Positions 24,099-32,466 of a stretch of DNA of 64,000 bases are shown piece by piece. The stretch is taken from NCBI RefSeq assembly GCF_007830495.1, contig NZ_VLKW01000007.1, positions 124,001-188,000 on the forward strand, read 5' to 3'. The translations under genes and the position numbers were made by a program. Below the pieces are notes generated by a model. It was not told the origin of the DNA, searched no databases, and saw only the letters and a list, made by a program, of their open reading frames with translations. Source of the DNA: Pseudoduganella flava (lineage in GTDB: Bacteria; Pseudomonadota; Gammaproteobacteria; Burkholderiales; Burkholderiaceae_D). Each line of letters starts with the position of its first letter. Position 1 is the stretch's first letter.

Positions 24099-26336
24099 TC
24101 AATTGCGGCAGAGCGTGCCGCGCGGCAGCTTCTTCGCCATCGCGGCGACATCGCGCACGTCGACGACGCCGTCGTGGTTGACGTCAGCCGGGAGATTGGT
24201 GCCCCGCTGGCCGATCGCATTCCGGATCGTGTACACGTCCTCGCAACGCACGGTATCGACGGCGATGCGCAGCGTGCCATCGATCACCGAGGCGCGCAGG
24301 AGGCGCGTGTCGGGCAGCAGCGGCAGAACGACGTGGGCGAGGAGAGCATTGTCGATCCCGGTGGCAGCGCTCAGCACGTCGAACGCCGCGCCGACCGGCA
24401 GCGTCGCCTGCGCGCCCGGGTGGATGTACACCGCCCCGTCGATGTCGGCGTTGCCATCGATGTGCAGGACGGCGGATTGCGCCGAGACCAGCGCATCGTC
24501 CAGATGCAGCGCACCGGTGGCCGACTGGACGAAATCGCCGGCCAGCCGCCGATAACCCGACACCCGCAGCACGGCGTCGTTGCTCATCTTGCCGGCCACC
24601 TCGCCGCCGGCGTAGACGAAGGTTCCGCCATTGACGATCCGTAGCGCGTCCAGCGCGCCGCCCAGCATGTTGTACGTGCCGGCCGCCGGCCTTCCGCCCG
24701 GTTCGCCGCTCGTGCCGACGAACAGCGTGCCGGACACGTCGCCGGCCGTGTAGTGCCGAAACTGCACCTGATTCAATCCACCGCGCTGGGTGAAGACGCC
24801 GGTTCCGTTCAGCCCAATGAACTCCTGGTTGGCGAGGATTTCACCGGCCTCCAGCAGGTAGGTGCCGCTGCCGGGGCCGAACGCGAGGATCAGCTGGCTG
24901 AACACATCGTTGTTGCCGCCGTTCTGCACGATCGCACCGGCGCCACGGTAGCCGACGTCCTCGTTCAAGGTGCGCAGCGTGCCGTCGTCCAGGCGGTAGT
25001 CCGCAGTGCTGCCTTCTTCCTGCGCCAGCGTAAGGAACTGGGCGGTGGCGATGGCACCTTCCTGCTGGATGTGCGCCCTGCCTGTGCGCCCGGCAAGTAC
25101 CTCCACGGCCCGCAAGCCCTGCTCCAGCCGCAGCGTCAGGTCGCCGGTGCCACGCGCGTCAAGCTCGACACCCGCCAGCAACGCCGTGCTCGCGCCGGCG
25201 TCGCGCGTGACGACCCGGTCGAGCGCGTCGTCCTGCACGATGACCGCGTTGCCGCCGCCCGGCTGGGCTGCGCCGCCCGCGCCGCCGGGCGTGAACGACC
25301 AATGCTGGGCATCGGACCATAAGCCGCTGCCGCCGACCCAGTAGCGATCCTGCCCCGCGAACCATGCGGACAGCACTTCGAACCAGGCCGGCGCCATTTT
25401 CTCGTACGCTTCCTGGCTGGCGGGGTGGGTGCCATCGGTCATGTCGGCAAGTGTCACCGTTGCTCCCGCATCGACGAAATGCACGTTGCGGTATGCGCTG
25501 GCGAGCGCGCGGATCTTCACGTTGTAGTCGCCGATGAACTTGTTGATGATGTAGGTGGCGAGCGCGCGGACCGCGGCATCGGCTTCCTCGTCCGACAGGC
25601 CGGGCACGCCGTCCTGGTCCGCGTCGGCGAAAATCCGGTCCAGGTCGGGAGCCAGCCGTTGCCCGGCCAGGAAGCGGGCGTACGCGTTGACGAAGCGGTC
25701 GTGCTCCACGGGCCGTGGCACATCGCTGAGCCGGCCCGACAGGAAGTCGAACATCGTTCTCGTCAGCGTGGAGTTCCACGTGCCGTCGGCCGGATAGCCC
25801 TGCGGCGGCAGCGAGGAGACGAAGATCTGCACGCTGCGGCCCATGCGGCTGTAGTCGGCGTTGATTGTGTCGACCAGCTGCGCAAGCTTGAACTCTTCGA
25901 CGACCCGGTACAGTTCGAACAGGGACCTTGCGACGTTCGCATTGCGGATGTCGTTGGTGCCGGCCAGCAGCAGGATGATGTCAGGCTGGTAGGTGCGCCA
26001 GCTTGCGTTGCCACGGATGCCGTCCACCGTGATGCCGACCAGGCCTTCATGCGCCAGGTCGTTGCGCGGATCGGCCGGGTCCTGCTCCTGGCTGCCGACA
26101 TAATCGATCGGAATGCCGGCAGCCGTCAGCAGATTGCGCAGCGCAAGGCGATAGCTGACGCCATGCAGCGCTGGATAGCCGGCGGTCAGCGAATCCCCCA
26201 GGGGCATGATGCGGAACACGCCCGGCGTGTCGGCGGCGGCATGCGCCGCGCCGAGCAGCAATGCCAGGCCAAGCACGCCCGCCGCGGCGTTGCGCCAGCA
26301 GGCGGCAAACCTCTTGCCAATGTCGAAGCGAACCAT
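24099..26336 (-). CDS. Secreted SGNH/GDSL hydrolase with T5SS/PEP-CTERM-type repeats and C-terminal dockerin
   Basis: Protein of 745 aa; AGGGAGG precedes the ATG at 26336. Signal peptide about 1-35. The SGNH esterase domain (about 38-345) has block I MPLGDSLTAG (47-50 is GDSL), block III LAGTND and block V DGTHP. The segment ADADQDGVPGLSDEEAD inside it looks like a calcium-binding insertion. A beta-helical passenger of T5SS/PEP-CTERM-associated repeats follows (about 360-640). The last 45 residues form a dockerin: CEDVYTIRNAIG, then the Ca loop DVNHDGVVDVRDVAAMAKKL, closed by a second Cys. The ester substrate is unknown. It is 15 bp from the cohesin-like gene in the same direction. Confidence 0.85.
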   Translation of the reverse strand: MVRFDIGKRFAACWRNAAAGVLGLALLLGAAHAAADTPGVFRIMPLGDSLTAGYPALHGVSYRLALRNLLTAAGIPIDYVGSQEQDPADPRNDLAHEGLVGITVDGIRGNASWRTYQPDIILLLAGTNDIRNANVARSLFELYRVVEEFKLAQLVDTINADYSRMGRSVQIFVSSLPPQGYPADGTWNSTLTRTMFDFLSGRLSDVPRPVEHDRFVNAYARFLAGQRLAPDLDRIFADADQDGVPGLSDEEADAAVRALATYIINKFIGDYNVKIRALASAYRNVHFVDAGATVTLADMTDGTHPASQEAYEKMAPAWFEVLSAWFAGQDRYWVGGSGLWSDAQHWSFTPGGAGGAAQPGGGNAVIVQDDALDRVVTRDAGASTALLAGVELDARGTGDLTLRLEQGLRAVEVLAGRTGRAHIQQEGAIATAQFLTLAQEEGSTADYRLDDGTLRTLNEDVGYRGAGAIVQNGGNNDVFSQLILAFGPGSGTYLLEAGEILANQEFIGLNGTGVFTQRGGLNQVQFRHYTAGDVSGTLFVGTSGEPGGRPAAGTYNMLGGALDALRIVNGGTFVYAGGEVAGKMSNDAVLRVSGYRRLAGDFVQSATGALHLDDALVSAQSAVLHIDGNADIDGAVYIHPGAQATLPVGAAFDVLSAATGIDNALLAHVVLPLLPDTRLLRASVIDGTLRIAVDTVRCEDVYTIRNAIGQRGTNLPADVNHDGVVDVRDVAAMAKKLPRGTLCRN

Positions 26337-26478
26337 GCGAGCCTCCCTGTGCGAATGTTCATCGCGGAGGTACGCAGGGCTCGTGCCAGGTCGTGCAAGT
26401 GCATGATTGGCCGGGGGTTCGGCGTCGCGGCAAGGCGGCACCGGAGGCGCGGGTAAAAAGTTCCGACAGCCGCGGACG

Positions 26479-26505
26479 AAAAAAAGCCGCGCGGGGCGCG
26501 GCTTT
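26479..26505 (-). terminator. Intrinsic terminator of the mksFEB operon
   Basis: A perfect 9-bp stem (26483-26491 with 26497-26505, CGCGGCTTT arm) with a 5-nt loop is followed, in the leftward direction, by seven T (26479-26485 read as complement). It lies 8 bp after the mksB stop. Confidence 0.88.
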
Positions 26506-26513
26506 GGTGGGGG

Positions 26514-29342
26514 TTACGCGGCCGCCTTGTCGGCGTCCTTCTTCCGCTGCAGCACGAAGATCGGCTGCGCCCACTGGGTGTCCTTCTTTTTCTTGCTCGT
26601 GATGAGCGTCAGTTCGGAAGGGTCGTAGACGTCCGTGTTGTGCGTCAGCGGCGTCGTCATCAGGTATTGGGCGTCCGTGTTCTTCAGGAACTCGCCGACC
26701 AGCTGGATGTTGCGGATGTCCAGGTGGGCGAACGGTTCGTCGATGAACACGAAGCCGCCGGAGCCTTCGTCCGACTTCAACAGGCCGATCAGCAGCACCA
26801 GCGACTTCATCACCTGCTGGCCGCCGGACGCTTCGCCGTCGTTCATGCCGATCACGCCCTTGCCGTCGAACTTGAAGCGCACGTGCAGGCCGGCCTGCGC
26901 CAGCAGCAGGTCGTCGTTTTCCAGCTTCACCGGGTCCGCATGGACTTCGATGTTGGCCAGCGCGCCCAGCTCCTTGATGTTCTTCGTGTACTGCTTGATC
27001 GTGTAGCGCAGCCGCTCGATGTAGGCGCCGCGCGCGTTGCCGGTCGCCTCGATCGCGCGGTTGTTCTGGTAGCGGCGTTCTTCCGTTTCCGACTTGCGGC
27101 TGGACAGCTGGTCGTTCAGGCGCTGGTACTGGTCGATGACGGTCGCATCGAGTTCCCAGTCGTCGCGCGCCAGGCTCGCTTGCAGGCTGGCGATGCGCAG
27201 GTCGACCTGGTGCGCGTTGACGTGCTGGTCGACGAGCGCCTGCCGCCGCGCCGGCCGGCGCCACGACGCGGGCAGATGCCGCCACTGACGGCGCAGCGCC
27301 AGCAGCGCGCGCGCATGGTCGGAGCGCTGGTCGAGCTGGCGCTTGTAGTTCAGGCGCATGCCCGCTTCCGCTTCCGACAGCGCCATGCGCGCCGCGTTCC
27401 ACGCGCCGTCGGCACGCGTGCGCGCCACCGTCGCGTTCTTCATCAGGCCTTGCAGCTCGCCCAGGCGCGAGCCCACTTCCAGGCGCTCCGAGCGCAGCGG
27501 CACCGCGGTGCGGGCCGCTTCGTCGAATTCGTCGGCGCGGGCGGACAGTTCCTTCACCGCGTCCACGCCGGCCACGCGTGCCTTCAGCGCGCTCGTCTCG
27601 GAAGCGAGTTTGCTGATCTGCAGCGTGTACTTGTCTTCTTCCGCTTCCAGCGCCGGCAGGTTGCGTGCGATCGCTTCCTGGCGCTGCGTGCGGCCGGCGG
27701 AACCGAAGCGGTAGCGCGACGCTTCGACGAACAGCGAGCGGCCGCCGCGGCGTTCCTTGTGGTACGCGTCCGGCGTGATCCATTCTTCGATGTTGCCGAG
27801 CTTCGCGCCCTCTTCCACCGAATCGACGCGCGTGATGCGCGACAGCTGGTCGATCAGCCATTCCGGCGCGCGCGCCGTGAAGCGCACCACCGACAACAGG
27901 CTCTGGTTCTTCGGCTCGTGCGCCTTCACGCACTCCGGCACGATGAAGTGGCGATAGCGCTCCTTCTCGGCGAGGCGGTAGGCCGCCGCCGCATCGGACG
28001 CGTTCTCCAGCAGCACCACGGACGCATACCCGCCCAGCACACCTTCGACGGCGCCCTGCCACTTCGGATCCGTCACTTCGACGATATCGGACAGCATCGC
28101 ATGCGGGATGTTCGCATCGCGCAGCACGCGGCGCATCTGCCGCACGTTGTCCGGCTCCGGCATTGCCGTCTTGCCTTGCAGCGCGGAGATCGTGGCCTTG
28201 TCGGCCGCGATGCGGGACGACACGGCATCGCGCGCGCCGCGCAGCCGCGCCAGTTCCGCTTCCTTTTCTTCCAGCTGCTTGGCGACGTCGGCGACGTCGG
28301 CACCCGCTTCCGCCGCCAGCTTCTGCAGGCGGGTCTTCTGTTCGATCAGGCTGTCGAGCGGCTTCAGTTTCGCGTTCAGCAGCGACAGGCGGCTTTGCAG
28401 CGCCTGCGATTCCTGCTCCAGCACCGTTTCCTGCTGCTGCGCTTCCTGCAGCAGCATCGCCTGGCGCTCGACCTCGCGGCGTTTATCGGCGATGACCTGG
28501 TCGACCTGCGCCAGCGGCTTCTTCGCTTCGCGCAGCTGGCGGCTGATGTTCGCGGCCTTCTCGCGCGCCTCGTGGTATTCCAGCGACGGCAGCACTTCTT
28601 CCTGCAGGTTGCGGCGTTCCTTGTGCAGCGTTTCCCACTGGTGGTAGTTGGCCACGCGCAGGCGCAGCGCTTCCAGGTTCGCGCGCGAACCCTCCAGCTC
28701 CGCCTCGAAGCGCTTCAGCTCTTCCTCGGTATCGCGCTGGTGGCGCTTCGCTTCGTCATATGCGTCCAGCACTTCCTTGTCGCCGAACACCTGGAACACC
28801 AGGTCCAGCAACTGCCGCGGCGCGTATTCGCACAACTTGTCGGTCTCGCCCTGCTCCAGCGCCAGCACCTTCGCCATCGCCGGCGACAGGCCCGCATTCG
28901 CCAGGCGCTTGCGGTAGTTCTCGACGCCCAGCCAGTCGTTCGCTTCCGTCACTTCCTCGATCTCGACGTTCCCCGGGCGCATCAGGTACTGGCGCTTCCA
29001 GTCGCCGCCGTTCTTCTGGATCTGGCAGAACAGCGTCACCTCGTCTTCCGAGAAGAAGCCGCTGGAACGGAACGGACGATTGGACAACTGCCGGCCCGCC
29101 GGCTTGTTGTCGACGACGGCGCGCAGCCATGCGCTTTGCTGGCCCGAGTGGCGGGCATAGTGCTTGTACGTGCGGCCCATCGAGCAATCGAGGCCGAACA
29201 GGGTGCGCAGCGCGTCCAGCAGCGTGGTCTTGCCCGAGCCGTTCTGGCCGGCGATCGTGATGATCTTCGCGTCCAGCGGAATGTTCTTGATGCGTTGCCA
29301 GTAATCCCAGTGGACCAGCTCCAGCGATTTGATGTGAAACAT
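26514..29342 (-). CDS. mksB: MksB-type SMC ATPase (MukB-like condensin)
   Basis: SMC-like protein of 942 aa. The Walker A motif IAGQNGSGKTTLLDALRTLF is near residue 29. Long coiled coils (about 210-380 and 590-720) flank a hinge-like globular region (about 400-560). The ABC signature ASGGQQVMKSLVLLIGLL and Walker B GGFVFIDEPFAHLD are near 835-880. Canonical SMC and MukB are longer (about 1,200-1,480 aa); this shorter size suits MksB. It probably loads on DNA with MksF (kleisin) and MksE in chromosome organisation or plasmid defence. It is third in the operon, 3 bp after mksE. Confidence 0.85.
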   Translation of the reverse strand: MFHIKSLELVHWDYWQRIKNIPLDAKIITIAGQNGSGKTTLLDALRTLFGLDCSMGRTYKHYARHSGQQSAWLRAVVDNKPAGRQLSNRPFRSSGFFSEDEVTLFCQIQKNGGDWKRQYLMRPGNVEIEEVTEANDWLGVENYRKRLANAGLSPAMAKVLALEQGETDKLCEYAPRQLLDLVFQVFGDKEVLDAYDEAKRHQRDTEEELKRFEAELEGSRANLEALRLRVANYHQWETLHKERRNLQEEVLPSLEYHEAREKAANISRQLREAKKPLAQVDQVIADKRREVERQAMLLQEAQQQETVLEQESQALQSRLSLLNAKLKPLDSLIEQKTRLQKLAAEAGADVADVAKQLEEKEAELARLRGARDAVSSRIAADKATISALQGKTAMPEPDNVRQMRRVLRDANIPHAMLSDIVEVTDPKWQGAVEGVLGGYASVVLLENASDAAAAYRLAEKERYRHFIVPECVKAHEPKNQSLLSVVRFTARAPEWLIDQLSRITRVDSVEEGAKLGNIEEWITPDAYHKERRGGRSLFVEASRYRFGSAGRTQRQEAIARNLPALEAEEDKYTLQISKLASETSALKARVAGVDAVKELSARADEFDEAARTAVPLRSERLEVGSRLGELQGLMKNATVARTRADGAWNAARMALSEAEAGMRLNYKRQLDQRSDHARALLALRRQWRHLPASWRRPARRQALVDQHVNAHQVDLRIASLQASLARDDWELDATVIDQYQRLNDQLSSRKSETEERRYQNNRAIEATGNARGAYIERLRYTIKQYTKNIKELGALANIEVHADPVKLENDDLLLAQAGLHVRFKFDGKGVIGMNDGEASGGQQVMKSLVLLIGLLKSDEGSGGFVFIDEPFAHLDIRNIQLVGEFLKNTDAQYLMTTPLTHNTDVYDPSELTLITSKKKKDTQWAQPIFVLQRKKDADKAAA

Positions 29343-29345
29343 GCG

Positions 29346-30173
29346 TCAGCTCCGGTTCTCGGTATCGTTGGCGGAAATGTCCGCCGAGGGGGAAGCCGAT
29401 GCGGCGGCGTCGCGGATCGCGGCCGCCACTTCGTCGGCCTCCTCCACCGCCACGTCGGCGGCGACTTCGCTCACCGCCTCGTTGGCCATGTCGTTGGCAG
29501 TGTCGTTGGCAGCGGCGAGCACGGCGCGCGGAATGTGCACCACCTGCGCGGGCGCGCGCTTGAACACGTCGGCCAGCGCGCCGTTGATGATGCGTTCCTT
29601 CAGCAGGTCCGTATCCATCAGCAGGTCCAGCAGCGGGCCTTCGACGAGGATGTCGCCGCGGCGCTCGATGAAGCCCAGCTTCGACAGGATGCCGAGGTTC
29701 ATGTCCATCCGGGTCTTCTTGCCCAGCTTGTCGCCGAAGTCGGCCAAGAGGGCCTTGTACGGGATGCCGATCGACGTATCCTCGGCACGCGGCACGGGCT
29801 TCTCGGTGCCGAACATGTCGTCCTGGTCGTCCTCCGCGTGCTGGTGCGTTTCCTGGCGCTCGCGCTTGGGCAGGATGATCAGTGCCCACAGCACGACGAG
29901 CAGCGCGACGCCGTCGCGGGCCAGGCCGAAGTTATTGTTCTGCCACGTGTCGCGCGCGCCGAACACCTTCGGCTCGATCGTGCGGGCCAGCGCCAGCGTG
30001 ACGTGGTCGGCATACACATTGTCCAGCAGCTTCAGGCCGCAGGCGAGCAGGCGCGCGTCCACCTCCTGGCGGAACTGTTCGTCGGAGAGGGCGCGCTTGA
30101 CCAGCTTGTCGTCGCGGCGCAGGGTCTGATGCGTCAACAGGCGCGCGATCAGGATCTGGGTATCGTCATTCAT
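29346..30173 (-). CDS. mksE: MksE-type condensin subunit
   Basis: Protein of 275 aa between the kleisin-like and SMC genes, with 3-bp gaps on both sides. The body (about 1-200) looks like paired winged helices: GVALLVVLWALIILPKRER near 87 and GIPYKALLADFGDKL then MNLGILSKLGFIERRGD near 137-175, as in MukE/MksE/DUF4194-like subunits. The C-terminal 75 residues are acidic, Ala/Asn-rich and low in complexity, which is longer than I would expect. Function is inferred from position and fold pattern: it would bind the kleisin and regulate the SMC ATPase. Confidence 0.75.
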   Translation of the reverse strand: MNDDTQILIARLLTHQTLRRDDKLVKRALSDEQFRQEVDARLLACGLKLLDNVYADHVTLALARTIEPKVFGARDTWQNNNFGLARDGVALLVVLWALIILPKRERQETHQHAEDDQDDMFGTEKPVPRAEDTSIGIPYKALLADFGDKLGKKTRMDMNLGILSKLGFIERRGDILVEGPLLDLLMDTDLLKERIINGALADVFKRAPAQVVHIPRAVLAAANDTANDMANEAVSEVAADVAVEEADEVAAAIRDAAASASPSADISANDTENRS

Positions 30174-30176
30174 GGG

Positions 30177-31547
30177 TCAACTCGCGGCCTTGCCGTCGTC
30201 CTTCAGATTCAGTGAGAGATTTGCCAGCGACATCGCGGCGATTTCCATGTCGTCCAGCTGCACCATCGTGTCGGTGGGGGCGAACGTCAGCGGCAGGCGC
30301 GCCAGCTCGGCGGTCGCGCCTTGCAGGCTGGCCTCGCCCTCGTCGCCGAGCAGCGGCAAGAGCGACGCGCGGTACGACGCGACCGCGAAGCTGGCCGGCA
30401 GCAGCGCCTCGTGCACGGGCGTTTCGCGCGGCGATTCCTCGGCCACGCTGGGGAAGTTGTTCAAGGTGGCGAAGTCGGACAGGCGCGTGAGCCAGTCGTC
30501 CAGCTCCTTCTGCATCGCCGTCGTTTCGTTCATCGTCAGCGGCGCATCCTCGCCGGACGGCAGGCCGGCCATGGCGCTCGTCGGGCGCAAGGTCGTCAGC
30601 TCCGTCTCGGCCACATCGATCATCTCGGCCGGCGTGATGAACAGCGGCTTGACGGGTTGCTCGATCGCGTCCGCGGCGAGCGACGCCAGGTCCTCGTGCG
30701 CCAGCAGCCAGCGCTTGATGTCCGTCGTCGACAGGCCGGACTGGCCCAGGTGCACCCGCTGGCGCTCGATCTGGTTCAGCGCGCGCGAGAACATGCCCTG
30801 CATGTTCAGCAGCGCGCTTTGCGCCCGGCCGATCGCCTGCGCGGCGCGGTGCGTGGCCGCATCCGCGTTCTCGTCGCTGGTGATCGCGCGCAGGATCTCG
30901 GAACCCTTCTCGACCCAGTCGCAGGCCGTGTGCCATTTCGCCTGCGATTCGCGCAGCCGGAATTCGGAGCCGGACGCGATCGCGTCGCGGAACTCCTCGG
31001 TCAGGTCGACGAGGCGCCCCAGCAAGTGCTGCAGCTGCTCGGTGGTCACGCCGCCGACGGCTTGCGCGCCGGCGACCTGCGACAGCAGGAAGCCGACTTC
31101 GGCGCCGTCCTCTTCACGGCCCAGCGTCAGCAGGCCGTCGATCGCGGAGAGCACGTTGCGCGCCATCGGCGTCACGCGGTAGACGCCCTGCTGCGCATCC
31201 CACGCCAGCAGCTGGTTCGAGCGCAGGCGGTTCAGCACCGTCTCCAGGCTCTCCGGCAGCAGGTAGGCGAGGCGCGTATTGATGTCGGCGCGGGTGAACG
31301 CGGAGGTGGCCGCGTCGTTGGCCAGCTCGCGCAACACCAGCAGGCGCACCAGCACGCTTTCGAAACCGCCATGGAACAGCGCTGTGAACACCTGCAGCAG
31401 CGGCTGGGCGCGCTTCAGGTGGAACACCTGCTCGATCTCGTCGACGGAAACGTGCGGCTGGAAATGGGCCTGCAGCGAGTCCTGCTGTTCCTGTTCAGTG
31501 GGATTGTGGTCGACAGCGGCCGCTGTCGCTTGTGCGGTATGACTCAT
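30177..31547 (-). CDS. mksF: MksF-type kleisin subunit
   Basis: Protein of 456 aa, first gene of the three-gene operon. An N-terminal winged helix (about 40-130; FTRADINTRLAYLLPESLETVLNRLRSNQLL, given here as one helical region) is followed by a long helical middle (about 150-300) and a C-terminal domain. This is the layout of MukF/MksF. It would bridge the two SMC heads. No nuclease gene (MksG/JetD, DUF3322/DUF2220) is next to it on either side, so this looks like a MksBEF set without the defence effector. Confidence 0.75.
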   Translation of the reverse strand: MSHTAQATAAAVDHNPTEQEQQDSLQAHFQPHVSVDEIEQVFHLKRAQPLLQVFTALFHGGFESVLVRLLVLRELANDAATSAFTRADINTRLAYLLPESLETVLNRLRSNQLLAWDAQQGVYRVTPMARNVLSAIDGLLTLGREEDGAEVGFLLSQVAGAQAVGGVTTEQLQHLLGRLVDLTEEFRDAIASGSEFRLRESQAKWHTACDWVEKGSEILRAITSDENADAATHRAAQAIGRAQSALLNMQGMFSRALNQIERQRVHLGQSGLSTTDIKRWLLAHEDLASLAADAIEQPVKPLFITPAEMIDVAETELTTLRPTSAMAGLPSGEDAPLTMNETTAMQKELDDWLTRLSDFATLNNFPSVAEESPRETPVHEALLPASFAVASYRASLLPLLGDEGEASLQGATAELARLPLTFAPTDTMVQLDDMEIAAMSLANLSLNLKDDGKAAS

Positions 31548-31668
31548 CGCGCTCCGTGGTTCTGGGCGGCCTGATGCAATGTTGTAAAGACTTGCGAACT
31601 CAGGCGGGGACGTGAGTATACCAGTTCAGCCGCGCAACCCGGCAGGATCGACGTTGCCGGTGTTGCCT

Positions 31669-31695
31669 GGAAAATGGGGACAGCCCCCATTTTCC
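31669..31695. repeat. GGGG-ACAGC-CCCC hairpin
   Basis: A perfect 11-bp stem (GGAAAATGGGG at 31669-31679 with CCCCATTTTCC at 31685-31695) and a 5-nt loop. It lies between the start of mksF and the end of the DUF3108 gene. The GGGG-N5-CCCC core resembles the repeats at 1108 and 5117, but the flanking arms differ. It could also act as a terminator of the DUF3108 gene. Confidence 0.7.
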
Positions 31696-31706
31696 GAGCA
31701 AGATGG

Positions 31707-32450
31707 CTATTTCTTTGCCACTTTTTCCAGCAGTTGCTCGAAGGAATCGCCATCATCCTCCGTGAACACGAGGCGTACTGGATACCATTCCAGTGAGGGC
31801 GCCAGCCACAGGTCCACTTGCTGGCCCTTGTCGCGCTGCGGCGGGGCCTTGCTGAAGTGGACGGCCTGGACGTCGCCCTGGGCCGTGCGCACGGTTTCCG
31901 TGCCGACGACCTTGAAGCTCCACGTGTCGGCGCTGCGCCGGCCCGCCACGTAGAACTTCCATTCGGAGCCGGGCGTGAACTTGTCGGGCGTGGCGCGGGC
32001 GACGGCGGCCAGCTGCCACGGCGCGCTGCTGCGGTCCTGTTCCCCGCCCTTCAGCGGCACCGACTTGTCGTTGTCGGCGAAGTCGATCGTCTTCGCGTCG
32101 CGCTTGAACGTCGTCGTGCCGGAGCCCTTGCGGATGCGCTTCTCGAAATACGTATCCGGCGCCAGGCCGTACGCGTCCACCGTGCCTTCGCTGCGGTTTT
32201 CCAGTACCTTGCCGAACATGGCGGAGCGGGCTTCCGTGACGAGCAGGTACTTGCCGCCGCTCTGCTGCCACGTGATGACGCCGGTGCCGGACAGCGGAAT
32301 GCCATGGCTGTTGACCTTCACCGTGTACGTCAGCTCGGCCGACGGCGGCAGGTCGAATTTGCGCTTGACGCTGGGATGCTCTTCCTGCGCCACGGCGGCC
32401 GTGGTGACGGCGGCCAGCGCCACTGCCAGTAGATGGGGGATGCTTCTCAT
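31707..32450 (-). CDS. Periplasmic DUF3108 protein
   Basis: Protein of 247 aa with a signal peptide (about 1-21, ending AVAQ). The DUF3108 domain covers the rest: AELTYTVKVNSHGIPLSGTG near 38, APDTYFEKRIRKGSGTTTF near 97, and the C-terminal LWLAPSLEWYPVRLVFTEDD near 213. Members are predicted beta-barrel-like lipid- or envelope-related proteins of unknown role. It follows a second, larger DUF3108 gene by 16 bp, so the two are probably an operon of diverged paralogues. Confidence 0.85.
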   Translation of the reverse strand: MRSIPHLLAVALAAVTTAAVAQEEHPSVKRKFDLPPSAELTYTVKVNSHGIPLSGTGVITWQQSGGKYLLVTEARSAMFGKVLENRSEGTVDAYGLAPDTYFEKRIRKGSGTTTFKRDAKTIDFADNDKSVPLKGGEQDRSSAPWQLAAVARATPDKFTPGSEWKFYVAGRRSADTWSFKVVGTETVRTAQGDVQAVHFSKAPPQRDKGQQVDLWLAPSLEWYPVRLVFTEDDGDSFEQLLEKVAKK

Positions 32451-32466
32451 CGTGCTCTTCCTTCTC

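Noticed and set aside
26640..30215. 1,191-codon open frame antisense to mksB and mksE
   Set aside because: Low-complexity Arg/His/Leu/Val translation; the other strand encodes proteins with intact Walker A, signature and Walker B motifs.
26514..31547. Wadjet defence system
   Set aside because: No JetD/MksG nuclease gene is adjacent, and the SMC is of the short MksB type; the conservative call is MksBEF.
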